Positions 49,486 through 60,634 of a DNA stretch of 64,000 nt are shown piece by piece. The translations under genes were made by a program, and so were the position numbers. The stretch spans positions 1 to 64,000 of the forward strand of contig QBXA01000007.1 of NCBI GenBank assembly GCA_003283905.1, read 5' to 3'. Origin of the DNA: Pelagibacteraceae bacterium AG-319-F18 (GTDB taxonomy: Bacteria > Pseudomonadota > Alphaproteobacteria > Pelagibacterales > Pelagibacteraceae). Each line of letters opens with the position of its first letter. Position 1 is the first letter of the stretch. The notes under the pieces were generated by a model, which saw only the letters and a list, made by a program, of their open reading frames with translations, searched no databases and was not told the DNA's origin.

Positions 49486-51677
49486 TATTTACTCATATAA
49501 TTAGTTAACCAACTTGTATTTGAAGTTATTAATTCGTCAATTGTAGCTTTTGTCTTATCATTAATAAATAGTTGATTTTCATTGATTGTCCCTAATTCAT
49601 CGAAATGAACAGCATTTTTATTAAGTAAATCGGTTACTTTTTTCAAATCTTTTTTTGTAATTTCAATGATGTAACGACCTTGATCTTCAGCAAAAAAATA
49701 TTCAATTTCATTGATTAAATATTTTGGTTTTTTTAGATTAATACCTTTGTTTCCCTTGATACACATTTTTGCAACCGCAGTAATTATTCCACCGATTGAA
49801 ACATCATGAGCACTTTTAACATGACCAGCATCAATTAATTTTAATAAGGTTTCACCATTATTTTTTTCATTAAACAAATTGATTTCTGGCGGAGGACCAT
49901 TTTTTTCATCTAAAATATTTCTTGCAAATAGACTTTGATCAATATGGCCTTCAGTTTTTCCAATAACTAAAACAATATTATCAACTTCTTTAAAGTCCAT
50001 TGTAATCATTTTATTATAATTTTTGATTAAACCAACTCCACCGATCGATGGGGTGGGCTTTATACCTTCATCTTTTGTTTGATTGTAAAAAGATACATTT
50101 CCAGAAACGACTGGGAATTTTAAATATTCAGCCGCTTCACCAATTCCTTGAACACACTCTACAAACTCACCCATATTTTCCTCATTTTCAGGACTACCAA
50201 AGTTTAAACAGTTTGTAATAGCAACTGGTTTTGCACCAACAGAAATTAAGTTTCTAAAACTTTCACAAACAACTTGTTTTCCACCAGTTAAAGGGTGTGC
50301 CCAACAATATATAGCAGATGAGTCTACTGATGCTGCAACTGCTTTATCTGTACCATGAACTCTAACAACACCTGAGTCTCCACCAGGTTTTTGAATAGTA
50401 TCACCCATAACCGTATGGTCGTACTGTTGCCAAATCCATTCTTTGCTACAAACATTTGGATTAGATAAAACTTTCTTTAAAATATCTATAATTTTTAAAT
50501 TTTTAAGATCTTCATTTTTAATTTTATTTTTTTTGGGTAGTTTTGCTTTTTTCCATTTACGGTCATACATAGGTGAATTTTCAACTAATGTGTTAACTGG
50601 AATATCGGCTACTTGTTCGTTATCAAAAAACAACTTAATTTTTTTAGATTTAGTTGTTTTACCAATTACAGCAAAATCTAAATTCCATTTATCAAATATC
50701 TTTTTAGCTTGTTCTTCTTTGCCATTCTCTAAAACTATCAACATTCTTTCTTGGCTTTCAGAAAGCATGATTTCATAAGGAGTCATTTTTGTTTCTCTAC
50801 ATGGAACTTTGTTTAAATTAATTTCAATTCCAAGATTTCCTTTAGAGGCCATTTCAATACTAGATGATGTTAGTCCTGCTGCACCCATGTCTTGAATAGA
50901 TATAATTGAATCTCCTGCCATTAATTCTAAACAAGCTTCAAGAAGTAATTTTTCTGTAAATGGATCCCCAACTTGCACTGTTGGTTTTTTTTCTTCTATC
51001 TTCTCATCAAAGCTTGCTGAGGCCATACTTGCACCATGAATTCCATCTCGACCTGTTTTTGATCCAACATAAATAACAGGCTTATTAAGACCTACAGCTT
51101 TTGAATAGAAAATCTTGTCTTTTTTAACTAATCCTAAAGTCATAGCATTAACTAAAATATTACCATTGTATGAGCTATCAAAGTTTGTTTGACCAGCTAT
51201 GGTTGGAACGCCCATACAGTTACCATATCCACCAATACCGTTAACTACACCTCTTAGTAAATTTTTAGTCTTCTTGTGTTGAGGGGAGCCAAAATGAATA
51301 GAGTTTAAATTTGCAATAGGACGAGCACCCATTGTAAATACATCTCTCATAATTCCACCAACACCTGTTGCAGCTCCTTGATAGGGCTCAATAAAAGAAG
51401 GGTGGTTGTGACTTTCAATTTTAAATACAATTGCATCATTACCACCAATATCAACAACACCAGCATTTTCTCCAGGTCCTTGAATAACTTGTTTGCCTTT
51501 AGTTGGAAGATTTTTTAAATGAAGTCTTGATGATTTATATGAACAATGTTCGTTCCACATTGCTGAAAAAATACCTAGTTCAGTTATATTTGGTGTTCTA
51601 TCTAGTAACTCACAAATTTTTGCATACTCATCTTTTTTAAGACCGTGATCTAATGCTACTTGTTCGTTTACAATCAT
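49485..51677 (-). CDS. purL: phosphoribosylformylglycinamidine synthase subunit PurL
   Basis: [65 protein letters not shown]. Confidence 0.96.
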   Translation of the reverse strand: MIVNEQVALDHGLKKDEYAKICELLDRTPNITELGIFSAMWNEHCSYKSSRLHLKNLPTKGKQVIQGPGENAGVVDIGGNDAIVFKIESHNHPSFIEPYQGAATGVGGIMRDVFTMGARPIANLNSIHFGSPQHKKTKNLLRGVVNGIGGYGNCMGVPTIAGQTNFDSSYNGNILVNAMTLGLVKKDKIFYSKAVGLNKPVIYVGSKTGRDGIHGASMASASFDEKIEEKKPTVQVGDPFTEKLLLEACLELMAGDSIISIQDMGAAGLTSSSIEMASKGNLGIEINLNKVPCRETKMTPYEIMLSESQERMLIVLENGKEEQAKKIFDKWNLDFAVIGKTTKSKKIKLFFDNEQVADIPVNTLVENSPMYDRKWKKAKLPKKNKIKNEDLKNLKIIDILKKVLSNPNVCSKEWIWQQYDHTVMGDTIQKPGGDSGVVRVHGTDKAVAASVDSSAIYCWAHPLTGGKQVVCESFRNLISVGAKPVAITNCLNFGSPENEENMGEFVECVQGIGEAAEYLKFPVVSGNVSFYNQTKDEGIKPTPSIGGVGLIKNYNKMITMDFKEVDNIVLVIGKTEGHIDQSLFARNILDEKNGPPPEINLFNEKNNGETLLKLIDAGHVKSAHDVSIGGIITAVAKMCIKGNKGINLKKPKYLINEIEYFFAEDQGRYIIEITKKDLKKVTDLLNKNAVHFDELGTINENQLFINDKTKATIDELITSNTSWLTNYMSK

Positions 51678-52357
51678 TTTAGATTATTAATTAAGTTATT
51701 AAAAAAAAGAGAGCCATCTTCACCTGATAGAGAAGGGTCAATCATTCTTTCAGGATGAGGCATCATCCCTAAAACATTTTTTTTTTTGTTGAAAATTCCA
51801 GCAATATTTTTAATAGATCCATTAGGATTAAATTGTTCTTCTAAGTCACCAACTCTATTACAATAATTAATTGCAACTTGCTCATTATCTTCGATTTCTT
51901 TCAATTGATCTTTTGTACAAAAGTAGTTTCCTTCGTTATGAGCAATATGAAACTCTAAAACATCATTATCTATGTTTTTAAAGTAAGTATTTTTTTTATT
52001 ATTAATTTTAACAAACACATTTTTACAAATGAATTCTAAGTATTTATTTCTTAATAAAACACCTGGAACTAAACCTGTTTCAACTAAAATCTGAAAACCG
52101 TTACAAATACCCATAACCATACCACCTGAATTTGCAAAGTTCATTACAGATTTCATTATTTTTGATTTTGAAGCCATACTTCCACATCTTAAATAATCTC
52201 CATATGAAAATCCACCAGGTAAAACTACCAAATCACTTTTTGGAAGCTCGGTATCATTGTGCCAAACCATTTTGTTTTTAAAGCCAAATTTTTTAAGAGC
52301 TACATCCATGTCTCTATCACAATTAGAACCAGGAAATGTAATGACGGATGATTTCAT
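51674..52357 (-). CDS. purQ: phosphoribosylformylglycinamidine synthase subunit PurQ
   Basis: [57 protein letters not shown]. Confidence 0.96.
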   Translation of the reverse strand: MKSSVITFPGSNCDRDMDVALKKFGFKNKMVWHNDTELPKSDLVVLPGGFSYGDYLRCGSMASKSKIMKSVMNFANSGGMVMGICNGFQILVETGLVPGVLLRNKYLEFICKNVFVKINNKKNTYFKNIDNDVLEFHIAHNEGNYFCTKDQLKEIEDNEQVAINYCNRVGDLEEQFNPNGSIKNIAGIFNKKKNVLGMMPHPERMIDPSLSGEDGSLFFNNLINNLK

Positions 52358-52360
52358 TAA

Positions 52361-52603
52361 TTATTGTGCATCAATAATTTTATAATTTTCAATAACAAGA
52401 TTAGCTAAAAGCTTTTTGCACATTTCTTCAACTTTATCTTTAGCTATTTTAGGATCACTTTCTTTTGTATCTATTTCAAAATATTTTCCCTGTCTTACTT
52501 CATTAATATCATTAAAACCCATTCCATCTAAGGTTTGATGGATAACTTTACCCTGAGGATCTAAAACATCTTTTTTAAGAGTGATAATTACTGAAATTTT
52601 CAT
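52361..52603 (-). CDS. purS: phosphoribosylformylglycinamidine synthase subunit PurS
   Basis: [39 protein letters not shown]; pur cluster. Confidence 0.94.
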   Translation of the reverse strand: MKISVIITLKKDVLDPQGKVIHQTLDGMGFNDINEVRQGKYFEIDTKESDPKIAKDKVEEMCKKLLANLVIENYKIIDAQ

Positions 52604-53385
52604 TTACGTTTTCTTTTAACAGATGATAATTTTGTAACATTCACCACTGAAACGTTTGATTGTTCGTGAAGTATTCCAAGTCTTTTTGCAACTTCTGTGT
52701 ATGCTGGAATAAGATCACCTAAATTTTTTCTAAATCTGTCTTTATCTAACTTTTTATCAGTAATACTGTCCCAAAGTCTGCAAGTATCAGGGCTAATTTC
52801 ATCAGCTAAGATAACTTCATCTTTATCGTTAAATTTTAATCTTCCAAATTCTAATTTAAAATCAATTAACTTAATTCCAACACCTCTAAACATACCAATC
52901 ATAAAGTCATTAATTCTTAAAATCATCTTTTTTACTTTTTCAATTTCTTTTTTTGAAGCCCAATCAAAAGCTAAGATATGTTCTTCTGCTATTAAAGGGT
53001 CACCTAATTTGTCGTCTTTTAAGCAATATTCAATTAATGGTTCTTTTAAAACTGTGCCATCTTCAATTCCTAATCTTTTAGTAATAGATCCAGTTGCAAC
53101 ATTTCTTACAATGAATTCAATTGGAATAATTTCAACCAACTTAATAACTTGTTCTCTCATATTAAGTCTTTTTACTAAATGATTTTTAATTCCAATTTGA
53201 GATAGGTTTGAAAGAATGTGTTCTGAAATTCTATTGTTTAAAACACCTTTGCCTTCGATAGTAGATTTTTTTTGATTATTAAATGCTGTTGCATCATCTT
53301 TAAAATATTGAATAACTAAATTTTTATCATCTGTAGCATAAATGATTTTAGCTTTACCTTCGTATAGTTTTTTTCCTTTTTTCAT
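52600..53385 (-). CDS. purC: SAICAR synthase
   Basis: [53 protein letters not shown]. Confidence 0.96.
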   Translation of the reverse strand: MKKGKKLYEGKAKIIYATDDKNLVIQYFKDDATAFNNQKKSTIEGKGVLNNRISEHILSNLSQIGIKNHLVKRLNMREQVIKLVEIIPIEFIVRNVATGSITKRLGIEDGTVLKEPLIEYCLKDDKLGDPLIAEEHILAFDWASKKEIEKVKKMILRINDFMIGMFRGVGIKLIDFKLEFGRLKFNDKDEVILADEISPDTCRLWDSITDKKLDKDRFRKNLGDLIPAYTEVAKRLGILHEQSNVSVVNVTKLSSVKRKRK

Positions 53386-54677
53386 TATTTAAAAACTCTT
53401 CTAAAGATGAAATTCACATTTTTAAAGTGTTTAGCGTAACTAAATATTGATTTTAGTTTTTTAGGAGAGATTTTACTCACAATTAATTTATCTGAACTAA
53501 TTACATCAAATAAGCCCAAGTTTTTTGCAAAGCATTTTTTAGCATAATTTTGAACCATTTTATAAGATTGCTCTCTACTTAATCCAGATTTTGTTAACTC
53601 TAACATTACCTCTTGTGAAAAAATTAGTCCTTTAGTGATATTTAAATTTTCTAACATTTTTTTAGGGTAAACAATCATATTGTCTAAAATATTAGTTAGT
53701 CTTACCAATGCAAAATCAATTGTAATATTTGCATCAGGTCCAATGTTTCGTTCAACACTTGAATGAGAAATATCTCTTTCATGCCATAGCGCAACATTTT
53801 CTAAAGCAGGAATTACTGCACTTCTAACCATCCTTGCAAGTCCTGTAAGATTTTCACTTAATATTGGATTTTTTTTGTGAGGCATTGCAGATGAACCTTT
53901 TTGATTTTTTGAAAAGAATTCTTGTAATTCATAAACTTCAGTTCTTTGCAAATGTCTAATCTCAACTGCAACTCTTTCAATTGATCCAGCTATAATACCA
54001 AGTACTGAAAAATAAAAAGCATGTCTATCTCTTGGTATTACTTGTGTTGAAATTGGCTCAACTTTTAAGCCTAGTTTTTTTGCAACATGTTTTTCAACAT
54101 TAGGATTAATGTTAGCAAAAGTTCCAACAGCTCCAGATATCGCACAAGTTGATACCTCATCAATTGCATCGACTAATCTTTTTCTATTTCTTTTAAATTC
54201 TTCGTAAAAAGAGGCCAATTTTAAACCGAAAGTTATTGGTTCAGCGTGTATACCATGGCTTCTTCCCATACAAGGTGTGAATTTATACTTGTTAGCTTGT
54301 TTTTTAAGAACTTTTAAAATTTGATCTAAATCTTTTAAGATTATTTTACCTGATTGAACCATTTGAATATTAAAACTTGTGTCCAATACATCTGACGAAG
54401 TCATGCCTTGGTGTAAATATCTTGCTTTTATCCCTGCTTTTTCAGTAACTGAAGTTAGAAAGGCTATAACATCATGTTTAACTTCAGATTCTATTTTGTG
54501 AATTCTGCTTACGTTTATTTTAGCTTTTTTTCTTACAATTGATGCAACTCCTTTAGGAATTTGACCAAGTTTCTCCATTGCTTCAGCAGCTGCAACTTCG
54601 ACATCAAGCCAAATTTTATATTTATTTTCCTCTGACCAAATATCAGTTAATTCTTTTCGCGAGTATCTTTTAATCAT
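53385..54677 (-). CDS. purB: adenylosuccinate lyase
   Basis: [53 protein letters not shown]. Confidence 0.95.
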   Translation of the reverse strand: MIKRYSRKELTDIWSEENKYKIWLDVEVAAAEAMEKLGQIPKGVASIVRKKAKINVSRIHKIESEVKHDVIAFLTSVTEKAGIKARYLHQGMTSSDVLDTSFNIQMVQSGKIILKDLDQILKVLKKQANKYKFTPCMGRSHGIHAEPITFGLKLASFYEEFKRNRKRLVDAIDEVSTCAISGAVGTFANINPNVEKHVAKKLGLKVEPISTQVIPRDRHAFYFSVLGIIAGSIERVAVEIRHLQRTEVYELQEFFSKNQKGSSAMPHKKNPILSENLTGLARMVRSAVIPALENVALWHERDISHSSVERNIGPDANITIDFALVRLTNILDNMIVYPKKMLENLNITKGLIFSQEVMLELTKSGLSREQSYKMVQNYAKKCFAKNLGLFDVISSDKLIVSKISPKKLKSIFSYAKHFKNVNFIFRRVFK

Positions 54678-54680
54678 TAA

Positions 54681-55457
54681 TTATAAGTATGGGGGCTTTG
54701 AATAACCTTTAGCAGATTCTGTAAAGATTTCATAACCATTTTCAGTAATTCCTAATGTATGTTCAAATTGTGCTGATAAAGATTTATCTTTTGTAACAGC
54801 AGTCCAGCCATCATTTAACATTTTAACATCATATTTACCTGAATTAATCATAGGTTCAATTGTAAAAGTCATTCCAGGTCTTAAATCCATTCCGGTGTTT
54901 TTACTACCATAATGAAGAATATTTGGTGGTTCATGAAACGTTGTGCTTATGCCATGACCACAAAAATCTCTCACAACAGAAAAACCTTTATCTTCAACGA
55001 ATGATTGAATTTGATAACCTATATCACCTAATTTAATTCCAGGTTTTAAAATTTTTATAGCTCTCATCATAGAGTCATGAGTTGTATTTATAAGATTATT
55101 TAATTTAACCGAAGTATTGCCTATTGCAAACATTCTACTCGTATCTCCATAATATTCATCTACGATAGCCGTCACATCAACGTTGATCGCGTCTCCATCT
55201 CTTAAAATTCTATCTGAAGGAATTCCATGACATACAACATGATTTAAAGAAGTACATAGAGATTTTGTAAAACCTCTATAGTAAAGTGGTGCAGAGTATC
55301 CACCGTTATCTCTAATAAACTCATAACCTAATTTATCAATATGATCTGTTGATACTCCTTCTTTAATATTATCTGTTAACATATCTAAAGTTTGAGCCGC
55401 TAACTTTCCAGCAACCCTCATTTTTTCAAATTTTTCTTTATATTCAGCCATCAACAA
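54681..55457 (-). CDS. map: methionine aminopeptidase type I
   Basis: SLNHVVCHGIPSDRILRDGDAINVDVTAIVDEYYGDTSRMF, CGHGISTTFHEPPNILHYG, MTFTIEPMI. Confidence 0.95.
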   Translation of the reverse strand: MLMAEYKEKFEKMRVAGKLAAQTLDMLTDNIKEGVSTDHIDKLGYEFIRDNGGYSAPLYYRGFTKSLCTSLNHVVCHGIPSDRILRDGDAINVDVTAIVDEYYGDTSRMFAIGNTSVKLNNLINTTHDSMMRAIKILKPGIKLGDIGYQIQSFVEDKGFSVVRDFCGHGISTTFHEPPNILHYGSKNTGMDLRPGMTFTIEPMINSGKYDVKMLNDGWTAVTKDKSLSAQFEHTLGITENGYEIFTESAKGYSKPPYL

Positions 55458-56142
55458 TTTTTAGTTTTTTATCTATAAATATTTTTTTAGAACTTATATC
55501 ACATCTATAAGCTAAAAAGTTAACTCCTGCTTTTTTAGCTATTAAATAATTATTATAATATTCAGCATCTATATCTTTAGCTATTTTAAATTTTTCCATG
55601 TTTTGAATTTGAACCAAAAATAATAAGTAGCTTTTATAATCTTTTTTTATGGCATCAATAAGAGTAAGTAGATGCTTGGTCCCACGTGTTGTTACAGCAT
55701 CTGGAAACTCAGCAGTGTCTTTATTTCTAAAAAGAGTAACATTTTTAACCTCTACAAAGCTTTTTTGTTTATTTTTCTCTATTAGAAAATCAAATCTAGT
55801 CTCTTTGTTAAAAAATACCTCTGGTTTAATTAGGTCACTATTTTTAAGCTCTTTAATAAGATTATTTTCTAAAGCATGTTGAGCTATTCTATTAGCCATA
55901 TGAGTGTTTACACCAACGAGGTTTTTTCTAGTTTTTATAATTTCAAGACCGTATTTAAGTTTTCTTTTAGGATCATTATTTGGAAGTAAATAAACATCAT
56001 TACCCTCATCTAGTAAGCCTTTCATAGATCCTGTATTTGGACAATGAGCAGTAACAACTTCTTTATTTAACTGAACATCAGTAAAGAATCTTTTGTATCG
56101 TTTGATTAATTTGCCTTTTACTAAAGACTTGGTAAATTCCAT
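55444..56142 (-). CDS. sfsA: SfsA family DNA-binding protein
   Basis: KGKLIKRYKRFFTDVQLNKEVVTAHCPNTGSMKGLL, DFLIEKNKQKSFVEVKNVTLFRNKDTAEFPDAVTTRGTKHLLTL; internal ATG start avoids overlap with the divergent gene. Confidence 0.9.
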   Translation of the reverse strand: MEFTKSLVKGKLIKRYKRFFTDVQLNKEVVTAHCPNTGSMKGLLDEGNDVYLLPNNDPKRKLKYGLEIIKTRKNLVGVNTHMANRIAQHALENNLIKELKNSDLIKPEVFFNKETRFDFLIEKNKQKSFVEVKNVTLFRNKDTAEFPDAVTTRGTKHLLTLIDAIKKDYKSYLLFLVQIQNMEKFKIAKDIDAEYYNNYLIAKKAGVNFLAYRCDISSKKIFIDKKLKIVDG

Positions 56143-56162
56143 TGCTAAATTATACAATTAAA

Positions 56163-56912
56163 ATGACTAAAAACACAAAAGTAAATGCTGCAATATTAAT
56201 TATAGGTAATGAAATTTTATCTGGCAGGACTCAAGACACTAACACCTCAGCAATAGCAACATGGCTAAATTCTATTGGAGTTAAAGTTGGAGAGGTTAGG
56301 ATTATTCCTGATATTGAACAAACAATAATTGATACACTTAATTCATTAAAGACAACTTATGATTATGTTTTTACCACTGGAGGTATTGGTCCAACCCATG
56401 ATGATATTACTGCCGAATCTGTTTCAAAAGCATTTGGATTAAAATATGAGATGCATAAAGAGGCCTATAAAATTTTAGAAGCTTATTATAAGCCAGGTGA
56501 GTTCAATGAAGGTCGGCAAAAAATGGTTTGGATGCCAGAAAAAGCTAATTTAATTTTAAATCCCACTAGTGGTGCTCCAGGATTTAATGTTGAAAACGTA
56601 TATTGTTTGCCAGGAGTTCCTTCAATTTTAAAATCAATGCTAGGTGGTTTAATCAATAAAATTGTTGGAGGTGAACCTATTTTAAGTTTAACTATAAGCT
56701 TGAGAACAGTTGAAAGTGAAATTGCTGACTCTTTAACAAAAGTACAAAATGACAATCAAGATGTTGAAATTGGAAGTTATCCTTTTTTTCAAGCAGGAAA
56801 GTTAGGAGTCTCGATTGTCATTAGATCTGAGAGTCAGTCAAAAATTGATAGTTGTAATCTACAAATTTTAAAATTTGTTAATGAAAAAAATATAGAAGTT
56901 GTGGATCGCTAG
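56163..56912 (+). CDS. molybdopterin-binding / CinA N-terminal-like protein
   Basis: ILIIGNEILSGRTQDTNTSAIATWLNSIGVKVGEVRIIPD, VFTTGGIGPTHDDITAESVSKAFG, LPGVPSILKSML. Confidence 0.9.
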   Translation: MTKNTKVNAAILIIGNEILSGRTQDTNTSAIATWLNSIGVKVGEVRIIPDIEQTIIDTLNSLKTTYDYVFTTGGIGPTHDDITAESVSKAFGLKYEMHKEAYKILEAYYKPGEFNEGRQKMVWMPEKANLILNPTSGAPGFNVENVYCLPGVPSILKSMLGGLINKIVGGEPILSLTISLRTVESEIADSLTKVQNDNQDVEIGSYPFFQAGKLGVSIVIRSESQSKIDSCNLQILKFVNEKNIEVVDR

Positions 56913-57317
56913 ATGCTTTATTTTGCTTATGGGAGTAATCTTCATCATTTTCAAATGAAAAAAAGGTGCAAAGATAGTGTTTATTTAAAAAAAATAAATC
57001 TAAAAAATTTTAAACTAACTTTTAGAAGCAAATATAGAGCAGCAGACATTGAGCCTAAAAAAAAATCAATTGTTCCAGGTGGGTTATTTGAAATATCAAA
57101 AAGTGATGAAAAAAAATTAGATGTTTATGAGGATTTTCCAATTTTATATAAGAAGTATTATTTTTATTATTATGGAAAAAAAGTAATGACTTACACAATG
57201 GTAAAAAAATCAGTATTTAAATTTCCAACTGAAAGATATTTAAATATTGTAAAAAAAGGATATGAAGATTGTAGTTTAGAGATGAGGATTCTTTTTAAGG
57301 CATTAAAAAATAATTAA
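56913..57317 (+). CDS. gamma-glutamylcyclotransferase/AIG2-like protein
   Basis: MLYFAYGSNLHHFQMKKRC (YGSNL motif), LDVYEDFPILYKKYYF. Confidence 0.85.
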   Translation: MLYFAYGSNLHHFQMKKRCKDSVYLKKINLKNFKLTFRSKYRAADIEPKKKSIVPGGLFEISKSDEKKLDVYEDFPILYKKYYFYYYGKKVMTYTMVKKSVFKFPTERYLNIVKKGYEDCSLEMRILFKALKNN

Positions 57318-57324
57318 AACAAAA

Positions 57325-59223
57325 ATGAATTTTAAATACAGAGCAGAAATTGATGGATTGAGAGCAATAGCAGTAATCTCCATAATTTTTTATCACGCTA
57401 GAATTTTATTACATGGAAAAAACTACTTTTCAGGTGGTTTTCTTGGAATAGATATTTTTTTTGTTATTTCTGGCTATTTAATTGCCTTACTTATCTTAAC
57501 AGATTTAGATTCAAATAATAATTTTTCATTTAAATTATTTTATGAAAAACGTATTAGAAGAATATTTCCTCTTTTATTTATTGTATTAATATTTTCATTA
57601 ATATCTAGCTGGTTTATTCTTATTCCGTCAGATTTATTAAATTTTTCAAAGTCATCAATTTATTCTTTATTGTTTGTATCTAATTATTTTTTTACAATTC
57701 AGGATTATTTTGCTTTTAAATCTTTATTAATACCATTATTGCATACATGGTCTTTGTCTATAGAAATACAATTTTATATAATAATTTCTATTTTAACTTT
57801 TTTTTTATTTAAAAAATTAAAAAAAAAAATTAGTTTAATCTTTCTATTAATACTTATTCTAAGTTTAATAATATCATCTTTATATTCACAAGAAAACTCA
57901 ATAGGCTCATATTATTATATTCAATTTAGAATCTGGGAATTTTTAGCAGGATCACTTTTAGCAATTATCGAAATTAAAGATAAAAAAAGGACAATTTTTG
58001 ATAAAGATATATTTAACGAACTTTTGTTATTAATAGGTATATTTTTAATATTATTATCAATATATTTTTTTAACGATAAAACTCAGCATCCATCCTATGT
58101 AACAATAATTCCTATTTTTGGCACATGTTTAATCATTTGGTTTTCAAGAAAAAATTATTTTGTTACAAAAATTTTATCAAGCAAGCCATTTGTTAGTATA
58201 GGACTTATTTCTTACTCATTATTTCTTTGGCATTATCCAATATTTGCCTTTTATAGATATTCCTATGCCACAGGTAGTATAATCTCAAAATTAATATTTT
58301 TTAGTATTTTAATTATTATCTCTATTGCAAGTTATTTTTTAATTGAAAAACCTTTTAGAAATCAAAAGACTATATCTTTAAATTTTTTAACAAAATTTTT
58401 ATCAATCCTGTTTATATCAATTATTTTTTTAAACTGTTTGGTAATTCAAAATAACGGATTTGACAAAAGGTATAAATTTGGAAAAATAAATTTAGATATG
58501 AATTATTATATAAAAGAATTAAGCAAATTTAGAGAGAATAAACAAAATTTAGATTTTACTTCAGATAAAAAAAAAATTTTACTTCTAGGAGACTCGCATG
58601 GTCGTGATACATATGATGCATTAATTTCCAATCAGAATTTATCTACAAAATTTGAAGTTGTATTTAATAAGGTGGATAATTTAGATTTAATTTTAGATAC
58701 TAAAAATAAAAATTTTCAAAATAAAAATAAATTTTATAAACATCAATTAAATGAAGCAGACATTGTTATTCTTTCTTATTTATGGCCTAAAAAGTTAAAC
58801 AAAGAAAACTCGGAACTATTAAAAATTTTTTCTAATAATTTGAAAAAAAATAATAAAAAATTATTAGTAATTTCTTCTCCAGAATTTGAAATTAAGGGTC
58901 GATTTACCTTATTGGATTTATATATTTTAAAAAACAAAAAATTACCTCAGGGATTAGAAATCTCTGAATTACAAAAAAAATATTATAACTCATACATTTC
59001 TAATAGAAAATTAAAAAATATTAACTTAAAGTTAAACAGTCTTTCGAAATTTAATGATTTTATATTTTTAAATTTAAGTAAATTTCTCTGTGATGAGAAG
59101 ATAAAAACATGTTTTTATTTAACCGATAAACAGGAAAAAATTATGTTTGATGATGACCATTACACTTTAGCAGGTTCTAAATTTTTAGGAAAAAAAATTT
59201 CAACTCTCAATTTATTTAAATAA
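57325..59223 (+). CDS. acyltransferase 3 family with C-terminal SGNH domain (OafA-like surface polysaccharide O-acyltransferase)
   Basis: KYRAEIDGLRAIAVISIIFYHA, GGFLGIDIFFVISGYLIA, HTWSLSIEIQFY; SGNH blocks KKILLLGDSHGRDTYDA and DDDHYTLAGSKFLG. Confidence 0.92.
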   Translation: MNFKYRAEIDGLRAIAVISIIFYHARILLHGKNYFSGGFLGIDIFFVISGYLIALLILTDLDSNNNFSFKLFYEKRIRRIFPLLFIVLIFSLISSWFILIPSDLLNFSKSSIYSLLFVSNYFFTIQDYFAFKSLLIPLLHTWSLSIEIQFYIIISILTFFLFKKLKKKISLIFLLILILSLIISSLYSQENSIGSYYYIQFRIWEFLAGSLLAIIEIKDKKRTIFDKDIFNELLLLIGIFLILLSIYFFNDKTQHPSYVTIIPIFGTCLIIWFSRKNYFVTKILSSKPFVSIGLISYSLFLWHYPIFAFYRYSYATGSIISKLIFFSILIIISIASYFLIEKPFRNQKTISLNFLTKFLSILFISIIFLNCLVIQNNGFDKRYKFGKINLDMNYYIKELSKFRENKQNLDFTSDKKKILLLGDSHGRDTYDALISNQNLSTKFEVVFNKVDNLDLILDTKNKNFQNKNKFYKHQLNEADIVILSYLWPKKLNKENSELLKIFSNNLKKNNKKLLVISSPEFEIKGRFTLLDLYILKNKKLPQGLEISELQKKYYNSYISNRKLKNINLKLNSLSKFNDFIFLNLSKFLCDEKIKTCFYLTDKQEKIMFDDDHYTLAGSKFLGKKISTLNLFK

Positions 59224-59224
59224 A

Positions 59225-59344
59225 ATGACAAAGAAAACAACATTTAAATTTCCAATTGAGAAATATCTTAATATTATTAAACAAGGATATACAGATTTTG
59301 GTTTAGATAAAAAATATCTTCAAAAAGAATTATTAGGCTCTTAA
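59225..59344 (+). pseudogene. displaced 3' fragment of a gamma-glutamylcyclotransferase-like gene
   Basis: 40-codon ORF MTKKTTFKFPIEKYLNIIKQGYTDFGLDKKYLQKELLGS* aligns without gaps to the end of the 56913-57317 product (MVKKSVFKFPTERYLNIVKKGYEDCSLEMRILFKALKNN*). Confidence 0.75.
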
Positions 59345-59410
59345 TTAAAAAAATTTACTTATTACTCTTGTTCAATTATAAATATTAGCATAAATACTCA
59401 TGAAATTCAT

Positions 59411-59454
59411 TAATGCCCTCGTGGTGAAATTGGTAGACACAAAGGACTTAAAAT
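59411..59454 (+). repeat. left copy of 44-bp direct repeat (includes 5' 40 nt of tRNA-Leu)
   Basis: taatgccctcgtggtgaaattggtagacacaaaggacttaaaat, identical to 60723-60766. Confidence 0.95.
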
Positions 59455-59484
59455 ATACTATCAATAAATAATTAAAAACTCTGT

Positions 59485-59504
59485 GTGACCCAGGGTGACC
59501 CAAG
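59485..59504. repeat. tandem 10-bp direct repeat near left end of the putative element
   Basis: GTGACCCAGG GTGACCCAAG. Confidence 0.7.
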
Positions 59505-59553
59505 ACCTACATAATTACTAGAGAATAATTAATGCCTAATTATATCTGTTGTT

Positions 59554-59706
59554 ATGGAACCAAAAACAAATGATACAAAAGTTAGTCACCAGTTATACGA
59601 GGTGCAATTTACAGATAAAGCAATAATCAACCTTAAATGGAATAAGAAGACCGAGAAGAGACATAGGGTTAAAGTAAACATAAAGAATGGACCTAAAGGT
59701 GTTTAA
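59554..59706 (+). CDS. short ORF of unknown function in the tRNA-Leu element
   Basis: MEPKTNDTKVSHQLYEVQFTDKAIINLKWNKKTEKRHRVKVNIKNGPKGV*; below the ORF-track cutoff; GAG/AAG/AGG codons differ from the surrounding A/T-ending usage. Confidence 0.35.
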   Translation: MEPKTNDTKVSHQLYEVQFTDKAIINLKWNKKTEKRHRVKVNIKNGPKGV

Positions 59707-59841
59707 TACAATGGACACCAAGAACTAATAAAAAGGTTTTCTAATTAATATTTAAGTTTAGAGGTAAAACTTTCTATCACAAATGTGAAACCAGAAAATA
59801 TTTTAGTTCATGAAGTTTATTGGTCTTGGGTAAAATAAAAT

Positions 59842-60525
59842 TTATATTTTTAAAGATTTCTTCTTTGTAAAAGTTTTTCTATTACCAAGCTTATCAATAT
59901 CTTTTAAAGAATAATATGTAGCTTTTTTATTATCTTGTTTTTTTGGTTTAATTTTATGTAAATTTTGCATGGTATGTTTAAACAAAACAAAAGCATATTC
60001 CAAAGATTTTTTATAAACATCAATTACTTCCTCATAGTAAGGATAAATCATAAATCTACATTGGTTTAATATTTTTCCATGATCTAAATATTTATCAATC
60101 ATGTGAATAGTTACCCCCTGAAATTCTTCTTTGTTTTTAAGAGCCCAATTAATACTTCTTGTGCCACGATATTTTGGTAATTCAGAAAGATGAATATTTA
60201 ATGCTAGTTTAAATTTTTTTAACTGTTTTTGTGTGATTATTTTTTTATAAAAAACTGAAAATAAAATATCGTATTTAAATTTTTTATTTTTTTTTCTATT
60301 TAGTAAATCATCTATTTTTCCACTCTCAATTATTTTGATTTTATTCCTTTCACATAATCTTTTTATTTTATTTCCTTTCCATTCATTTAAAATTTCCCCT
60401 TCATGAGGAATTACTGGAATATAAGTTACTTGATATGTTTTTTTATTTGAACAGAACCATTTCAGTATATTTAGAGCTAAAGAACCTTTACCACACAAAA
60501 CCACTTTTTTCATAAGATAAATCAA
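59842..60525 (-). CDS. formyltransferase domain protein (methionyl-tRNA/sugar formyltransferase-like)
   Basis: LNIHLSELPKYRGTRSINWALKNKEEFQGVTIHMIDKYLDHGKIL keeps the N-H-D catalytic pattern of N10-formyl-THF formyltransferases. Confidence 0.82.
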   Translation of the reverse strand: MIYLMKKVVLCGKGSLALNILKWFCSNKKTYQVTYIPVIPHEGEILNEWKGNKIKRLCERNKIKIIESGKIDDLLNRKKNKKFKYDILFSVFYKKIITQKQLKKFKLALNIHLSELPKYRGTRSINWALKNKEEFQGVTIHMIDKYLDHGKILNQCRFMIYPYYEEVIDVYKKSLEYAFVLFKHTMQNLHKIKPKKQDNKKATYYSLKDIDKLGNRKTFTKKKSLKI

Positions 60526-60634
60526 TCTATCACAATTACTTCCAAAAGGGTATGACTATGGGACCTTTATGTTATTAAAGTTATATGCCATTAATTTAAT
60601 CTAGCTTGTATGTCATTCGTTTGGGACCTCTCCA

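Noticed and set aside
59368-59396. Promoter of the original tRNA-Leu upstream of the orphan 5' fragment (TTGTTC-17-TAAATA)
   Set aside because: The -10 is weak and the match is common in AT-rich DNA; plausible but not called as a feature.
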